Assembly (NCBI RefSeq): GCF_905475345.1
Contig: NC_066593.1
Coordinates: 295,001-359,000, forward strand
Source of the DNA: Vespula vulgaris
Taxonomy: Eukaryota > Arthropoda > Insecta > Hymenoptera > Vespidae
Reading direction: 5' to 3'
DNA: 64,000 bases
Positions 27,361 to 38,106 of the stretch are shown in pieces. Numbering within the stretch: position 1 is the stretch's first letter; each line of letters starts with the position of its first letter. The notes beneath the pieces were generated by a model. The model ran no database searches. It saw only the letters and a list, made by a program, of their open reading frames with translations, and was not told the origin of the DNA. The position numbers and the translations under genes are program-made.

Positions 27361-28653
27361 CGTAGGAAGGATTTGTCACGATAATAAATGTCGCGATAGA
27401 GATAAAAAAAGGAAGAGAAAAATGTCATGTTGTTTCTTCTTTTGACGACAGTTCTCGACGATGGAGTTGTCGGGCTTCTACGGAGGCGGTGGCGGCGGTG
27501 GCGGTGGCGACACCGACACCTCGTCACTCAGTAACGGTGAGGGCGGAGGATTGAAGGCTGGGGGTAGCAGCCCGTATCCTACTTGCGGCAGACCGAGCTT
27601 GCCCGCCTTGAAGTTCCACAACCACTTTCCGCCCGACAATCTGAGTAATCTACACGACAAGAAGGACTCCTTATTGATGCAGGTGCAGGAACTTCAAGGC
27701 TCGGTGCTTCAGGGTGTACAGCAGGCCGGACTGGCCGGCACCGTAGTCTCCAGCGTCGGCAATCGCCTGCACCTGCAACAACAGCCGTCGCATTTGCGTC
27801 CGGCCGACGCCGAGGAACGTGTCATGCTCTACGTTCGTCAGGAATCCGAAGACGTCTACACGCCTCTCCACGTCACGCCGCCGACTGTCCAAGGACTACT
27901 CAATGCTGTAAGAACCGAGAGATCTTTTCTACACCGACACACCGCACACTTTCGAACATCCTCGATATCGTTCAAATTATTTTTTATCCAAATCCACACC
28001 TAGCGAGCAACTTTCTTTTATCGTGTTTCCTCGATTTAACAGGAGACGAACGACCTCGTATTACGAGTCTTGCTCGTTGTTAAGCTCTACCTCGACGAAT
28101 ATTACTAACTAGTCTACGTAAATACACGCCCACATATACAAACATCACACACGGGGTATTCAGGAAAGATGATTCACCGAATATTATCCATGCATGTTAT
28201 TGAGCCATCAAGGCCTAATCAATCCGTTTGCACTGTATCAGTCGCTAATTAATATTAATATTGCGCATGCCTGACTGTTTCCAAAAATTTCCCATTAATA
28301 TCGCGTGCGAGACACGCGAAAAACAGTAACAACGGTATATGCTAGATGTGATGCGATCGAACGACGAAAGGTTTGATAATAAGACTCGTCGAGGAGAACC
28401 GTCGTAACGGTGCCCGACGTAAGGCGCACTGTAACGAACGGTTTTTTAAGAAAAAAGTGGAAAACAATTGACATTATCCCGGCCCGGTCGCGGCATTTTT
28501 CTCTCTTCGTTATGCGTTCCTTCGAACGAACTTTATCGGCCGCATCGGCATCAGTTTTCCTTGCAATTAGTTGGCCGATCGTTACTCTTTTCTATTTCTT
28601 CTTCTTTTGTTCCGTCTTTGTTCTCTCTTTTTCTATTTACTTTTTCTTTCTCT

Positions 28654-28709
<56 letters not shown>

Positions 28710-29802
28710 GAAGAAAAGAAAGTGTAAAAAACGAGCACGAAAGAACGAAGATCCGTACCACTATCAAAATTCTAATATTCTACTTTTTTCTATTTTGCAG
28801 ATTGAGTCAAAGTACAAAATTGCATCCTCGAGTATTAATAACCTCTATCGCAAAAACACAAAGGGGTAAGTTTAGTAGAGTGTCATCTTTACTTGCATGC
28901 ACGCGTTACGTAGTGCATGCCATAACGGTGACATTACCTGACTCTCCGGTTTGGTAGTCTTTCTCCTGCTATTACGCGTTGTATTGCGAAAGGAACGAAA
29001 ACGATCGATCTCTGAGATTTTAGAAACCTTCTTTAGGATATTCAAATGCGCTCTCGTTATCTATCTCGTCACACACTTTGGCATGAAATTTCATGGATAT
29101 ACTACTAACACTGCACTTTTCTGCCTCCCTTTTTCCATGTTCTTCTTCCTTTTTTTTTTTTTCTATCACTGACGCTACATACACCTTGCTACTGTTTCCT
29201 TATTTTCGCTTATCAGCTTCGCCCTCTGTATGTAGCTGCAACTTTGCCTGGCTGTTATCCGCTCGGACTAACTTTTGGCATGTTCTGTCCTACGATAAAT
29301 CACGTGTCTCGTCTATCTCACATCCTCGATTCTTCCTGGAAAGCCCCGTTTCCTATTTTGACTATCGTCATGCGACACAAACGTTTATATGTATATCTCC
29401 CTTTAGCGAGCCGCGATATACCCGATATACCTTTCTCTGGTGAGAAAAGAAAAAGAAAAGAACAAGTCGACGAATGGATTGCATCATGCGAGACCATTTT
29501 TGAATTGTTTCAGCATTACGGCGAAAATTGATGACGACATGATCAGATTCTACGTGGACGAAGATCTATTCCTCTTGGAGGTGAGTCATTCGAGATTGAA
29601 CGGAGATGCCGTGAGCGAACGAAATTCTACCAATCCTGGTTCGCCGAGCGATCCAACCGATCCTGGAGAGGCACCGTCGAGCGGTTACGACGTGACGCTT
29701 ATCGAACTACCCTCGTCACCGCCGCATCTCGCCCATTCGCCCCTCGCCAATTCGACGCACGCGCATGCGCACGCGCACGTTCACGAAAGTGGAAACACGT
29801 GA
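12814..29802 (+). CDS. grh: Grainyhead transcription factor (CP2/GRH family), 5' end outside window
   Basis: Grainyhead is a nuclear DNA-binding factor that controls epidermal barrier genes, wound repair and neuroblast fate. I join twelve phase-consistent exons: 12,814-13,287; 21,431-21,791; 21,860-22,243; 23,547-23,806; 24,785-24,953; 25,890-26,001; 26,317-26,411; 26,519-26,689; 26,779-26,964; 27,452-27,907; 28,801-28,865; 29,514-29,802 (stop TGA). This gives about 1006 codons. The first third is low-complexity (poly-Gln, Ala/Gln repeats, Ser runs) with a KREPEDL motif, as in activation domains. The CP2 DNA-binding domain starts near residue 480 (DADKIQIPK, then YHLESPIS) and runs to about 737, with REEKSPEDEIKAWQFWH, QCLSTDFSSQKGVKGLP and KRKMTATGRKK. 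The C-terminal dimerisation region (about 857-1006) carries VMLYVRQESEDVYTPLH and AKIDDDMIRFYVDEDLFLLE. First exon opens mid-codon after CAG, so the start is upstream. Identity is secure; the upstream exons and any alternative exons are not seen. Confidence 0.96.
14302..14334. repeat. (CT)n microsatellite
   Basis: An uninterrupted CT run of about 33 bases in the 8.1-kb grainyhead intron. Confidence 0.9.
17445..17482. repeat. (TTC)n microsatellite
   Basis: About a dozen consecutive TTC units. Read on the minus strand they give a spurious poly-Lys frame. Confidence 0.9.
18151..18168. repeat. (GC)n tract of 18 bases
   Basis: Nine uninterrupted GC dinucleotides, a sequence type able to adopt left-handed Z-DNA. 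A second such tract lies about 220 bases downstream. Confidence 0.9.
18392..18411. repeat. (CG)n tract of 20 bases
   Basis: Ten uninterrupted CG dinucleotides, the second of two alternating CG tracts inside a 260-bp span of the grainyhead intron. Confidence 0.9.
19355..19388. repeat. (CT)n microsatellite
   Basis: An uninterrupted CT run of about 33 bases. Confidence 0.9.
20382..20460. repeat. Longest (CT)n microsatellite of the window
   Basis: About 60 bases of pure CT repeat, then three CTCG variants and a short CT tail. It lies about 1 kb before the grainyhead exon at 21,431. Confidence 0.92.
21120..21146. repeat. (GA)n microsatellite
   Basis: An uninterrupted AG run about 285 bases upstream of the grainyhead exon at 21,431. 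Confidence 0.9.
25798..25877. repeat. (TAA/TAG)n trinucleotide microsatellite next to an exon
   Basis: About 80 bases of TAA, CAA and TAG trinucleotides that end only a dozen bases before the acceptor of the grainyhead exon at 25,890, so the repeat occupies the branch-point region of that intron. Confidence 0.9.
27330..27358. repeat. (GA)n microsatellite
   Basis: An uninterrupted GA run in the grainyhead intron preceding the exon at 27,452. Confidence 0.9.
28659..28704. repeat. (CT)n microsatellite
   Basis: A CT run of about 46 bases, roughly 100 bases before the grainyhead exon at 28,801. Confidence 0.9.
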
Positions 29803-32800
29803 AGGTGGGAACTAAGATCCGAACCTATTTGAATCTTTCGACGTGTACATAGCACGCGCGCGGAGACTCGGCCGAAGGACAACCCAAGTTCTCCGGAGAG
29901 CCATCCGGCTGTCCACGAACTCGGAGAATGCTAATCGATCTCTGCTGGCGCAAATACCGAACGAGTTGAGGTTCATTCTCTAGTTTCGTAAGGATCGAGG
30001 ATACCTCGATCGCCTTTTATCTCGCATCTTTCAGATGTCCTCAAACTTTAAACATCTTAGTTGTTAGAATAAGAAAAAAGTATGCTGCGCCGTACATGCG
30101 TAAAAATCACGAATCGAGATTAAGATCTTACATGAGAGAATGGACGAAGAAGAACCGGTTAGATTATAAGATAGTCGTCGATTTAAGATAGAAACATATC
30201 ATTCTTCGCTGCGTGCAGCGATATCGCTACGTGTAAATCAATCAAAATTGATTTAAGAGGACCAATGTATGTTACATATACGTATGACGTATATTTATAT
30301 GAGATTTTTTTCATTTTATTTTATTATCGTATCTTCGCGGTTTAGAGTTTAAATTTTGTTTATTTTATTATAAAATATATCGCACAAATGCGAATCGACG
30401 CGAATGGAAGATGAAGATAGTGTCGAGTCGTCGACCAAGTCGACGTGCTCGAATTTATTTTTAATATACACCAAACTATTTTTCACGTCGACATCGATAT
30501 TTTAATTAGGAACTCTTTTAATAAATGATCATGTACCTTTTTTATTTGGATTCATTCTACTATCATATTATTAAAAACGTTGATGTTATTTTTTATTTGT
30601 AAAAGTTTTAACCCATACTTTTTATCATTGTTGATGATATTTTTAGACAACGTCCCACTTTTAATCGTCCCAATGCTTTATCGTTAACACATTGACCGAC
30701 CGAAGTTCTTCCGAGTCCTACAACCGGAACAATGTAATCGTATTTACCTTCGACGCTCATTATTCGCCATTTTTAAATAATCACAGAATTCAAACAAAGT
30801 TGCGTATGGTAAAAGATTTAATATCAAATCGCTACGCATCAAACCGAACGAATACAATAGTTTATATTTTATACCAGTGTGAAAAAGAAGCCATTGGCGG
30901 AGACGAGAATATTACAATTTTATCGTAAGATCGCGCGTTCGCGTTCGTGTGTGTATCCACGTCGCGTACGCTTTCTTGTTGTTCGTTATAATGTTAGAGA
31001 GCCGATAGATTAGATTAGAAAATATCACGATCACGACATTTATATTGTTTTTGCGTTTAATCATACGTATTGTCGATACCGATATCAAAGCAACGATCAA
31101 AATACGCTTGTAAAATGCATATTATTATTGAATACTATATTTTGTTACATTTATCGCAGACAGCATATAGGTTAATATTATTAATATTATTGATTCTATC
31201 GATTAGAGATATACTTATATCATTATTTTTATACGAGAATGTATAATCGTATGAGACGTAAACAAGAATTTTAGAATAAAGAGAGAGAGAGAGAGAGAGC
31301 GCGAGAGAGAGAAAGAGTGTGTGTGCTTGCGTATGAGTAGTATATGATTGAAAGAGACGATGCATGGAACAGAAATGATATAGAAAGAGAATGATTGCGT
31401 ACGTATGCGAATATATCGATGAAGGAAAAGAAGGAAAAAAAATTTTTTAGTTATGATTGTTAGCGTTGCTCCATGACATTTTTATAAATAATAGCTATAG
31501 CAAAGCCCTTCTTTCCCCCACCCTGCCCCACCCCTCCGCCCGTTGGCCGTTTATTTACGAAAGAAGACACCGTTCCGACGTATCTTTCTTTCGTATACGA
31601 TCGGCTACGTCGATGAGCCATTTTATTATTATTATTTTATTATTATTACTGATAATATTATTATATCATCTTTATAATACTTATAACTATTAATATTATT
31701 TCTATGTTACGAAGGATAAACGTGTTAACGCTACGAAGAGACTACGAATCTAAAGAAATCTTTTACTATTTTTTCCAGCCGTACAGCACAGCCACGCAAA
31801 TTTTTCAAAATCCTCTTTGAGGTTTCGAAAAGAAACTAATCTCTTCCAGTAGTAATTTACTTTCGAACTATAGAACGAAAGATATGTTCGTTGTTTCCTC
31901 GTAGCTATTTCTTTTTCTTTTTTATTGAGCCGTCTCGATATCGTACTTAAACGACGTAAATATGACGATATAAAAGAAGAAAGAGAAAACAAGAAGGGAT
32001 GACTTATTTGTTATAAGCGTATTCTAATCGCAAGGAATGTTATTTCTTTATCTGTCGCTTATTCGATCGACGGAATATTTTCAACTTTGAGAATGTACCG
32101 TGGGAATGTCGTCGAAAAGAGAGAGAGAGGGAGGGAGAGAGAGAGAGAGAGAGTGAGAGTGAGAGTGAGAGAGAAGGGGAGAGAGAGAGAAGAAGGGAGA
32201 GAGAGTATTCATAACAGAACGCCGAAATATTAGGCATGTTTTCTTTCTTCCGTCGTGTTGTCTTGCCATCGTGAGATTGTGCCAGAGGTGATATTATATT
32301 ATTTCGATGTTTATTGCAACAATAAATATTATATTAGTACGTTTTATAAATCTTCTCGGACTTTGTTATTCTTTTGTATGTATACATACACGAGACACAA
32401 GTCTCACACACACGCACACATATACCATGCTGAGGCATCAAATACGTAGGACTCCTCCTATTCCACCCATTCGTTCCTTTTGTATTCGCGATCTTGGAAG
32501 AAGCCCGAACGAGACACACACGAGTCCTCTCTTCGTGGAAACCAGTCAGAGAGGAATTCAAAAAAGGAGATCCGGAGCGTGAAAACCTATAAGGGAAGAT
32601 AAACAGGAGGTTGGCTCTCTGGCGAATGAAGAAAAACGAGGAAGAAGAACAGAAGAAGAAGAAGAAGAAGAAGGAAAAGAACAAGAGGACGAAAACGAAG
32701 TAGGGGAGGAGGAGAATATGTCAAGCGAAGAGAAAAAATCGTGTCGACGACTTTACAGTCAGGGTTCGACGATCGCTTCACGGATGAAGCGACGTGACAA

Positions 32801-34418
32801 GTCGTTCTGACAGCTATTTTGGCGACACATCGATCGCTCTAACGGATCCAGAATGGATCGAGATGATCGATAAGACGATCCACGAGAAAGACCCATCGGA
32901 TCTCGTACGTAATGACACGCGCTCGACTTTTATCTCTACTTGTATTTAAGCGGTATAAAAAAGTCTCGCGTTACTCTCCTATCTTAAATCGACCGATACT
33001 CGATTCTTTAATTAGGCGATCCGCGTAGTCTTATGAGAACGAAACAAAGAGACAAAAAGGGTAAGTTTGTGAGAAGAGAGAGAGAGAGAGAGAAGGACTG
33101 TGTTATACTCCGAACCATCGATCTACGCGTGTCTTATTCACGGCAATCTGTATGAGAATCCGCGACCTTGTGAGGGGGCACTGGCCCTGATGTAAATTAT
33201 AATTTCTCGCAAAGGCTTATCTCTATTCCGCTTCGGCAGCAGCAGTGGTACGATGGATTCAAACGATAGAAGTCAAATTCTTCGAACATTATTTTCAAAA
33301 AAAAAAATATCTACTAAAATCGAGGATACTTTATTCGCGAAGCTGGCAAAAGTTTTGCTTGATCTTTATATCCTTATTTATCACTTAAGAGGAATGCCCT
33401 TTTCTAAGGACCAGGTCCATCCTTACAAGTGCAACGTACCATTCGGGTATATTTCAGCTTCCCAACCGGTTTGCACGTTTCGGGAGAGAATAGCTCGAGA
33501 TTCTGAAGTGGCGCCAGCGCACAAATTCTTCTACCTAATTTTGTGCACGCACGCGAAGCCATTTACATTCGACGACGCAAAAGTCCGTACGTACATGCCA
33601 AAAGCAAATCCAAGCTGCTTCAAGACATAATAATAGTGGAAAACATTCGCAGGAGAACATTGATCTTCGTCGGACTACGATCCATTATGTTCCTACAACG
33701 TTAATGAATATTTAAACGACACTTTTTCTTTCAACGAAAATTCAAATGACACCTTTCGGTCGTTGGAATATTCATTAGAAACTCGACGAATATCGTTAGT
33801 CCATCGAGAAATATTACGACGACAAAAATGTAATCTATTCGAAGACGAATTAGACGAAGACGAATGCCAATTTGGAATTTACATCTTTCGACTTTCGACG
33901 CGATTTCATTTTTTCGTTAGAAACGGTAACTCTATTTCTCGCCATGAACGATATATTAAAGAAGAGGAAAATTCTTCGACTTTGACAAGTTGAAAGACGA
34001 AACGGCCGCGATCCATTATCCGCGAGGAACGCTTAGAATCGAAAGAGATTTGTACATATGTATATCCGCATGTGACCCTTTCGCTCTTCGTCCGCCTTCC
34101 CGAAGGATCCGTGTCTCTCAAGAAACGCTAAAAGAACAAGAGAATATAACGAAATCTCGTGGTAGAACCTGCTGAGACTAGAGAGCAAGAGCGAGCCGAC
34201 AGTCGATGGAAGGGCGAACCCGTTATAAGCCCCGAGTCCGCGTCTATCGGGCAGGTTGGCAGCTTAACGCCGGTCCTGAACCTTCTCTACTCGGCGAGCT
34301 CAGCCAGAGACGCGAATCCACGCGAGGACGAGCAGTCGTTTCGTTCGTACCTTTGCGACAGCTACGAAAGCGCGCGTACGATCGTTCGAATCGAACGCTC
34401 CATAATAAAATTTGCGGC
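29803..34418. other. grainyhead 3' UTR and intergenic DNA
   Basis: The first part after the stop at 29,802 is presumably grainyhead 3' UTR; candidate AATAAA signals occur near 30,520 and 31,277 but which is used cannot be told. The sequence turns AT-rich from about 30.3 kb. GA runs lie at 31,279-31,313 and 32,119-32,201, and a GAA-rich stretch near 32,640-32,680. A 125-codon ATG frame at 33,253-33,630 has no recognised motif. Nothing else could be supported as a gene. Confidence 0.6.
32119..32201. repeat. (GA)n microsatellite, imperfect
   Basis: About 80 bases of GA repeat with GTGA and GGGA interruptions, in the intergenic stretch between grainyhead and the serine protease gene. Confidence 0.9.
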
Positions 34419-37400
34419 ATGCAGCGAGAACGGGCAGTACCTCCGCTGTTTGCAACAGTACTCGTGTCTCTGGCGTTCCTGGGAATCACGAGTGTTTCGG
34501 CCGAAACTACGTCTAACGTTCGACCGGCTTCTAGATCCTTAGTCTTCGATCGTCAGGACAACGAGTTGTATCGAGAAGAGGACGACGCGATCGTCGTTGA
34601 AGGTAAGCATCTCACTTTCTGTCATTCTCTTTTCCTATTTATACGCAAGAAATTGATCTACCATCTCTCTCGTGATATCACTTGAAAAATAGACCGGGCA
34701 CGTATCGCTCCTGTTCGTTCTGTCACCAAGGCCTATCGAATTTTTCGTCTTATACCTACGTGGAATAATGACGACCGGATCGTTCGGTCGATCGATCGAG
34801 AGATCGATCTCGCAGGTTGTTTCTCACGAGGACAATAACGTTGATCGATGATCGATCGTTATTACGATCGTTATTACGATCGTTCTTATCGTTCCATAGA
34901 CGGTAAACGGAAGTCCTCCAGGCGCGCAGCAACCTCGACGTACGTGTACCGCAGTACGACTACCAGGGTCAGCGAACTCCACCTTCTCAGATTCTTCGAT
35001 GGAATTTTATTGCCAACGTACTTGTATAATCGTCCCCAGAAATCTTTGATCGGAACCGAGGAACACATTGTTCGCCGGGGTAATCACACTCGTAGAATGA
35101 TGTCATCAAATTTCCGATCACATTGTCTACGCAGTCTACACGGTATAACAATACTACACGGATTAACATAACTCATTACTCGCTGTTGCAGGCACAAAAG
35201 TCGATCGCAAAGAATCAACGTAGAATTAATACAAACGAACGTTTATAGTTATCTTTGAGAACGAAACTTCCGTCAGACTCGAACGATTTATAAAGTACTC
35301 GCAACAAACGCGAACCCGAATATAATCGTTGCTTCCTACTACACTGCGCATCATTAGAAAATCATTCGTAAGACTACGTGACGAACGGTCTCTCTGCCTA
35401 TTACAAAAGGTACGCGATGTGTCATTCTCACCGGACATCGTTAATGCGCCTCGAATACGTGCCGAAGCATCTAGTATACATCCTCGCATACCGCAATTCA
35501 GTCTTAGTAAATAAAACAACGTGCAGGTACTACGATGGATAATCGAAGAGGAAAAAAATACGTGTGTCAGCTCGTGGAAATTTCCTGGACGGATCCTACG
35601 AGTCGTCGATCGTTCGAGCTCGAATTAATTCTGTCTTCTTTGGTTTATAAATTGCAGCCGCGATAGAAGGAGATCCTTCGTCGTTATCGAGAGACGGCCG
35701 AAGTATCCTATGGAGCGGATCAGCGGAACGCGATACCTGTCTTACGTCTAAAGGCGAGATCGGACGATGCACTACTTTCAAAGAATGTTACCCTTACTTC
35801 AAGATACCCGATCTCGGCGCTCTCGACGGTTGGGTTCTCGGAGTTTACGATACTTGCAGCTTCGTTCTCGAGGACGGCCGCACGAGCTTCGGAATCTGTT
35901 GCTCCAACTTGAATCCTATCGCGACACCCGGCGTGGAGAATTGCGACGGTCAGAACGCGAACGATCAACAGGTGAATCCTTCGTAATCTCTCGCGTTTCT
36001 TCTCATCCCGCTCCTTAACCTTCTACGATCTCGCCCTCGTAAAATCTACTCCGAATCCTACTTCGTTTCTATACCAATTCCGGCTGTGAATTTGTGACAG
36101 TGAAGACTATTAAGACCCGCAGTAGAAAGTCGTAGAACCCTATTATCTACCTGACACCAGCGATAACAATAAGATTTCGCAAACGACTTTTTACGATCCG
36201 CTTTATTACCTCGTCCCTGAGCATTCCTTCGAATCCGTAACGCAAACAGTTCGTGAGAGTATTCTCGCCTTCTTAAAAATCGAAGCTGCACATTTTAGAT
36301 AGAAGATGCTAAAACCAAGGAAGATGGAGAGGCAGCGGAAGCGGGAACAGGAACGAATCCAAAGCCGAAACCGACGGCCAGTTGGCCACCGCCGATACCG
36401 ACTCATCCGCCGGATCACACGATCCCACCTTTGCCCACCCATCCGCCGTATCCCGGATTGATTTCGTTGTCCACCTCGAAACCCTCTACAACGAGTTCAA
36501 AGAAACCTGGCGTGCCGACGACGTGGCCGACGAAGAAACCAACTTGGTGGCCAGGCGCGCCGACTATCTCGACAACGAACAAACCTAGTTCGACGACTTC
36601 CTCGCCCATAGACTTGTCTCAGTGCGGAGCCAAGAACGGTAACCAAGATCAAGAACGCATCGTCGGTGGTCAGAACGCAGATCCTGGAGAATGGCCATGG
36701 ATCTCTGCGCTGTTCAACGCTGGACGTCAATTCTGCGGCGGATCTTTGATAGATAACAAACACGTTCTTACTGCTGCTCATTGCGTCGTTAAGTAAGGAT
36801 TCCCATTATTTTCCTTCTTATTTAACATCGAACCAGATAGCCAATATCCGTTTAAGTGAATCGTCCGTTTCCGATCTGTTCTCAGCATGAACTCCTGGGA
36901 CGTGGCGAGATTAACGGTCCGCCTTGGAGATTACAATATAAAGACGAACAGCGAGATACGTCACGTTGAAAGACGCGTAAAGCGAGTAGTAAGACACAGA
37001 GGTTTTAACTCGCGTACTCTTTACAACGACGTAGCCATTCTTACGTTGAGCGAGCCGGTTGAATTTACGGAACAAATTCGACCCATTTGTTTGCCGAGCG
37101 GTTCGAAGCTCTACGTCGGGATGACCGCGACTGTCATTGGTTGGGGCTCCTTGAGAGAAAGTAAGAAGTTTGAAAAACGCTATAACATGTATTAAAAATA
37201 AGTTACAACTTCCCTTTGACCGATATTTATATCGTTGCTTATACAAGGTGGTCCACAACCAGCGATACTTCAAGAAGTTTCGATCCCAGTTTGGTCAAAT
37301 AGCGAGTGTAAATTTAAATACGGTTCTGCGGCGCCAGGTGGTATAGTCGACAGTTTCTTGTGCGCTGGACGGGCCGCTATGGACTCCTGCTCGGTTCGTC

Positions 37401-37613
37401 AAATATTCTTCATAATATTTTCGATCGTTATCGCGTATAAATTAATTCACAAATTTGCAGGGTGACAGCGGTGGTCCATTAATGGTCAATGACGGTCGTT
37501 GGACTCAAGTAGGTATCGTAAGTTGGGGGATCGGTTGTGGAAAAGGACAGTATCCTGGCGTTTACACGAGAGTAACGCATTTCCTACCTTGGATCTACAA
37601 GAATCTTAAATAG
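34419..37613 (+). CDS. Secreted clip-domain trypsin-like serine protease
   Basis: An extracellular zymogen of the chymotrypsin (S1) family, of the kind that works in haemolymph or cuticle proteolytic cascades. Six in-phase exons: 34,419-34,602; 35,658-35,971; 36,299-36,792; 36,886-37,160; 37,248-37,393; 37,461-37,613, giving 521 residues. The start is the ATG opening a signal peptide (PPLFATVLVSLAFLG, Ala-rich cut near residue 26). Six cysteines at about 89, 99, 105, 128, 142 and 143 form a clip domain. Residues 187-268 are a Pro/Thr/Ser-rich linker with PTHPP and KPSTTS repeats. Activation cleavage would be at Arg286 before IVGG. The triad is complete: His327 (TAAHC), Asp379 (NDVAIL), Ser474 (GDSGG). 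Asp468 in the S1 pocket implies cleavage after Arg or Lys. The donor after residue 471 (GTTCGT) is weak. The linker suggests a CLIPD-like enzyme, but subfamily and substrate are not known. Confidence 0.92.
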
Positions 37614-37945
37614 GTTACAAGTCATAAGTGATCTTTGAACCCTCGTTTCGTTTCAATAGAATAAGATACCGATGGTAAGACCGTTGAGGAACGAATTTAA
37701 AAACGCTAAGCTCATTCTCCTACCTTTAAATACGAATGACTTTCTATCAAGAAAGAAAGTTAAGAGAAAACACAAAATATGACGTATATTCCATTTCATT
37801 TCGTAAATTCCCATCGCGACATTTATCTCGCGCATATTTTACGTATTCTCTTACGGACGCTTATAGATACTTATGTAGATCGTACTCGTCGGTTGTACGT
37901 GGCAATAAGATATTTTATAATGCTCTACATACACTAGTATATAAA

Positions 37946-37957
37946 AATAAAAATAAA
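37946..37957 (+). terminator. Candidate polyadenylation signals of the serine protease gene
   Basis: Two AATAAA hexamers stand back to back about 330 bases after the protease stop codon and about 150 bases before the end of the convergent Greatwall coding region. Confidence 0.5.
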
Positions 37958-38106
37958 ACTATACATATCGTGTAACAATTACCATCTACTCTATATAATT
38001 ATTATAATTTTACTAATTTTATCATTTTCGACACGTTATGTATTCCGTATCGTGACAACGATAGGCGATAACGTTCATCCTGGACTCTTCAGGATAACAA
38101 CAAATG

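Noticed and set aside
33253..33630. 125-codon ATG frame between grainyhead and the serine protease
   Set aside because: No recognised motif, no partner exon and unremarkable composition; a frame of this length can arise by chance. It would need transcript evidence.
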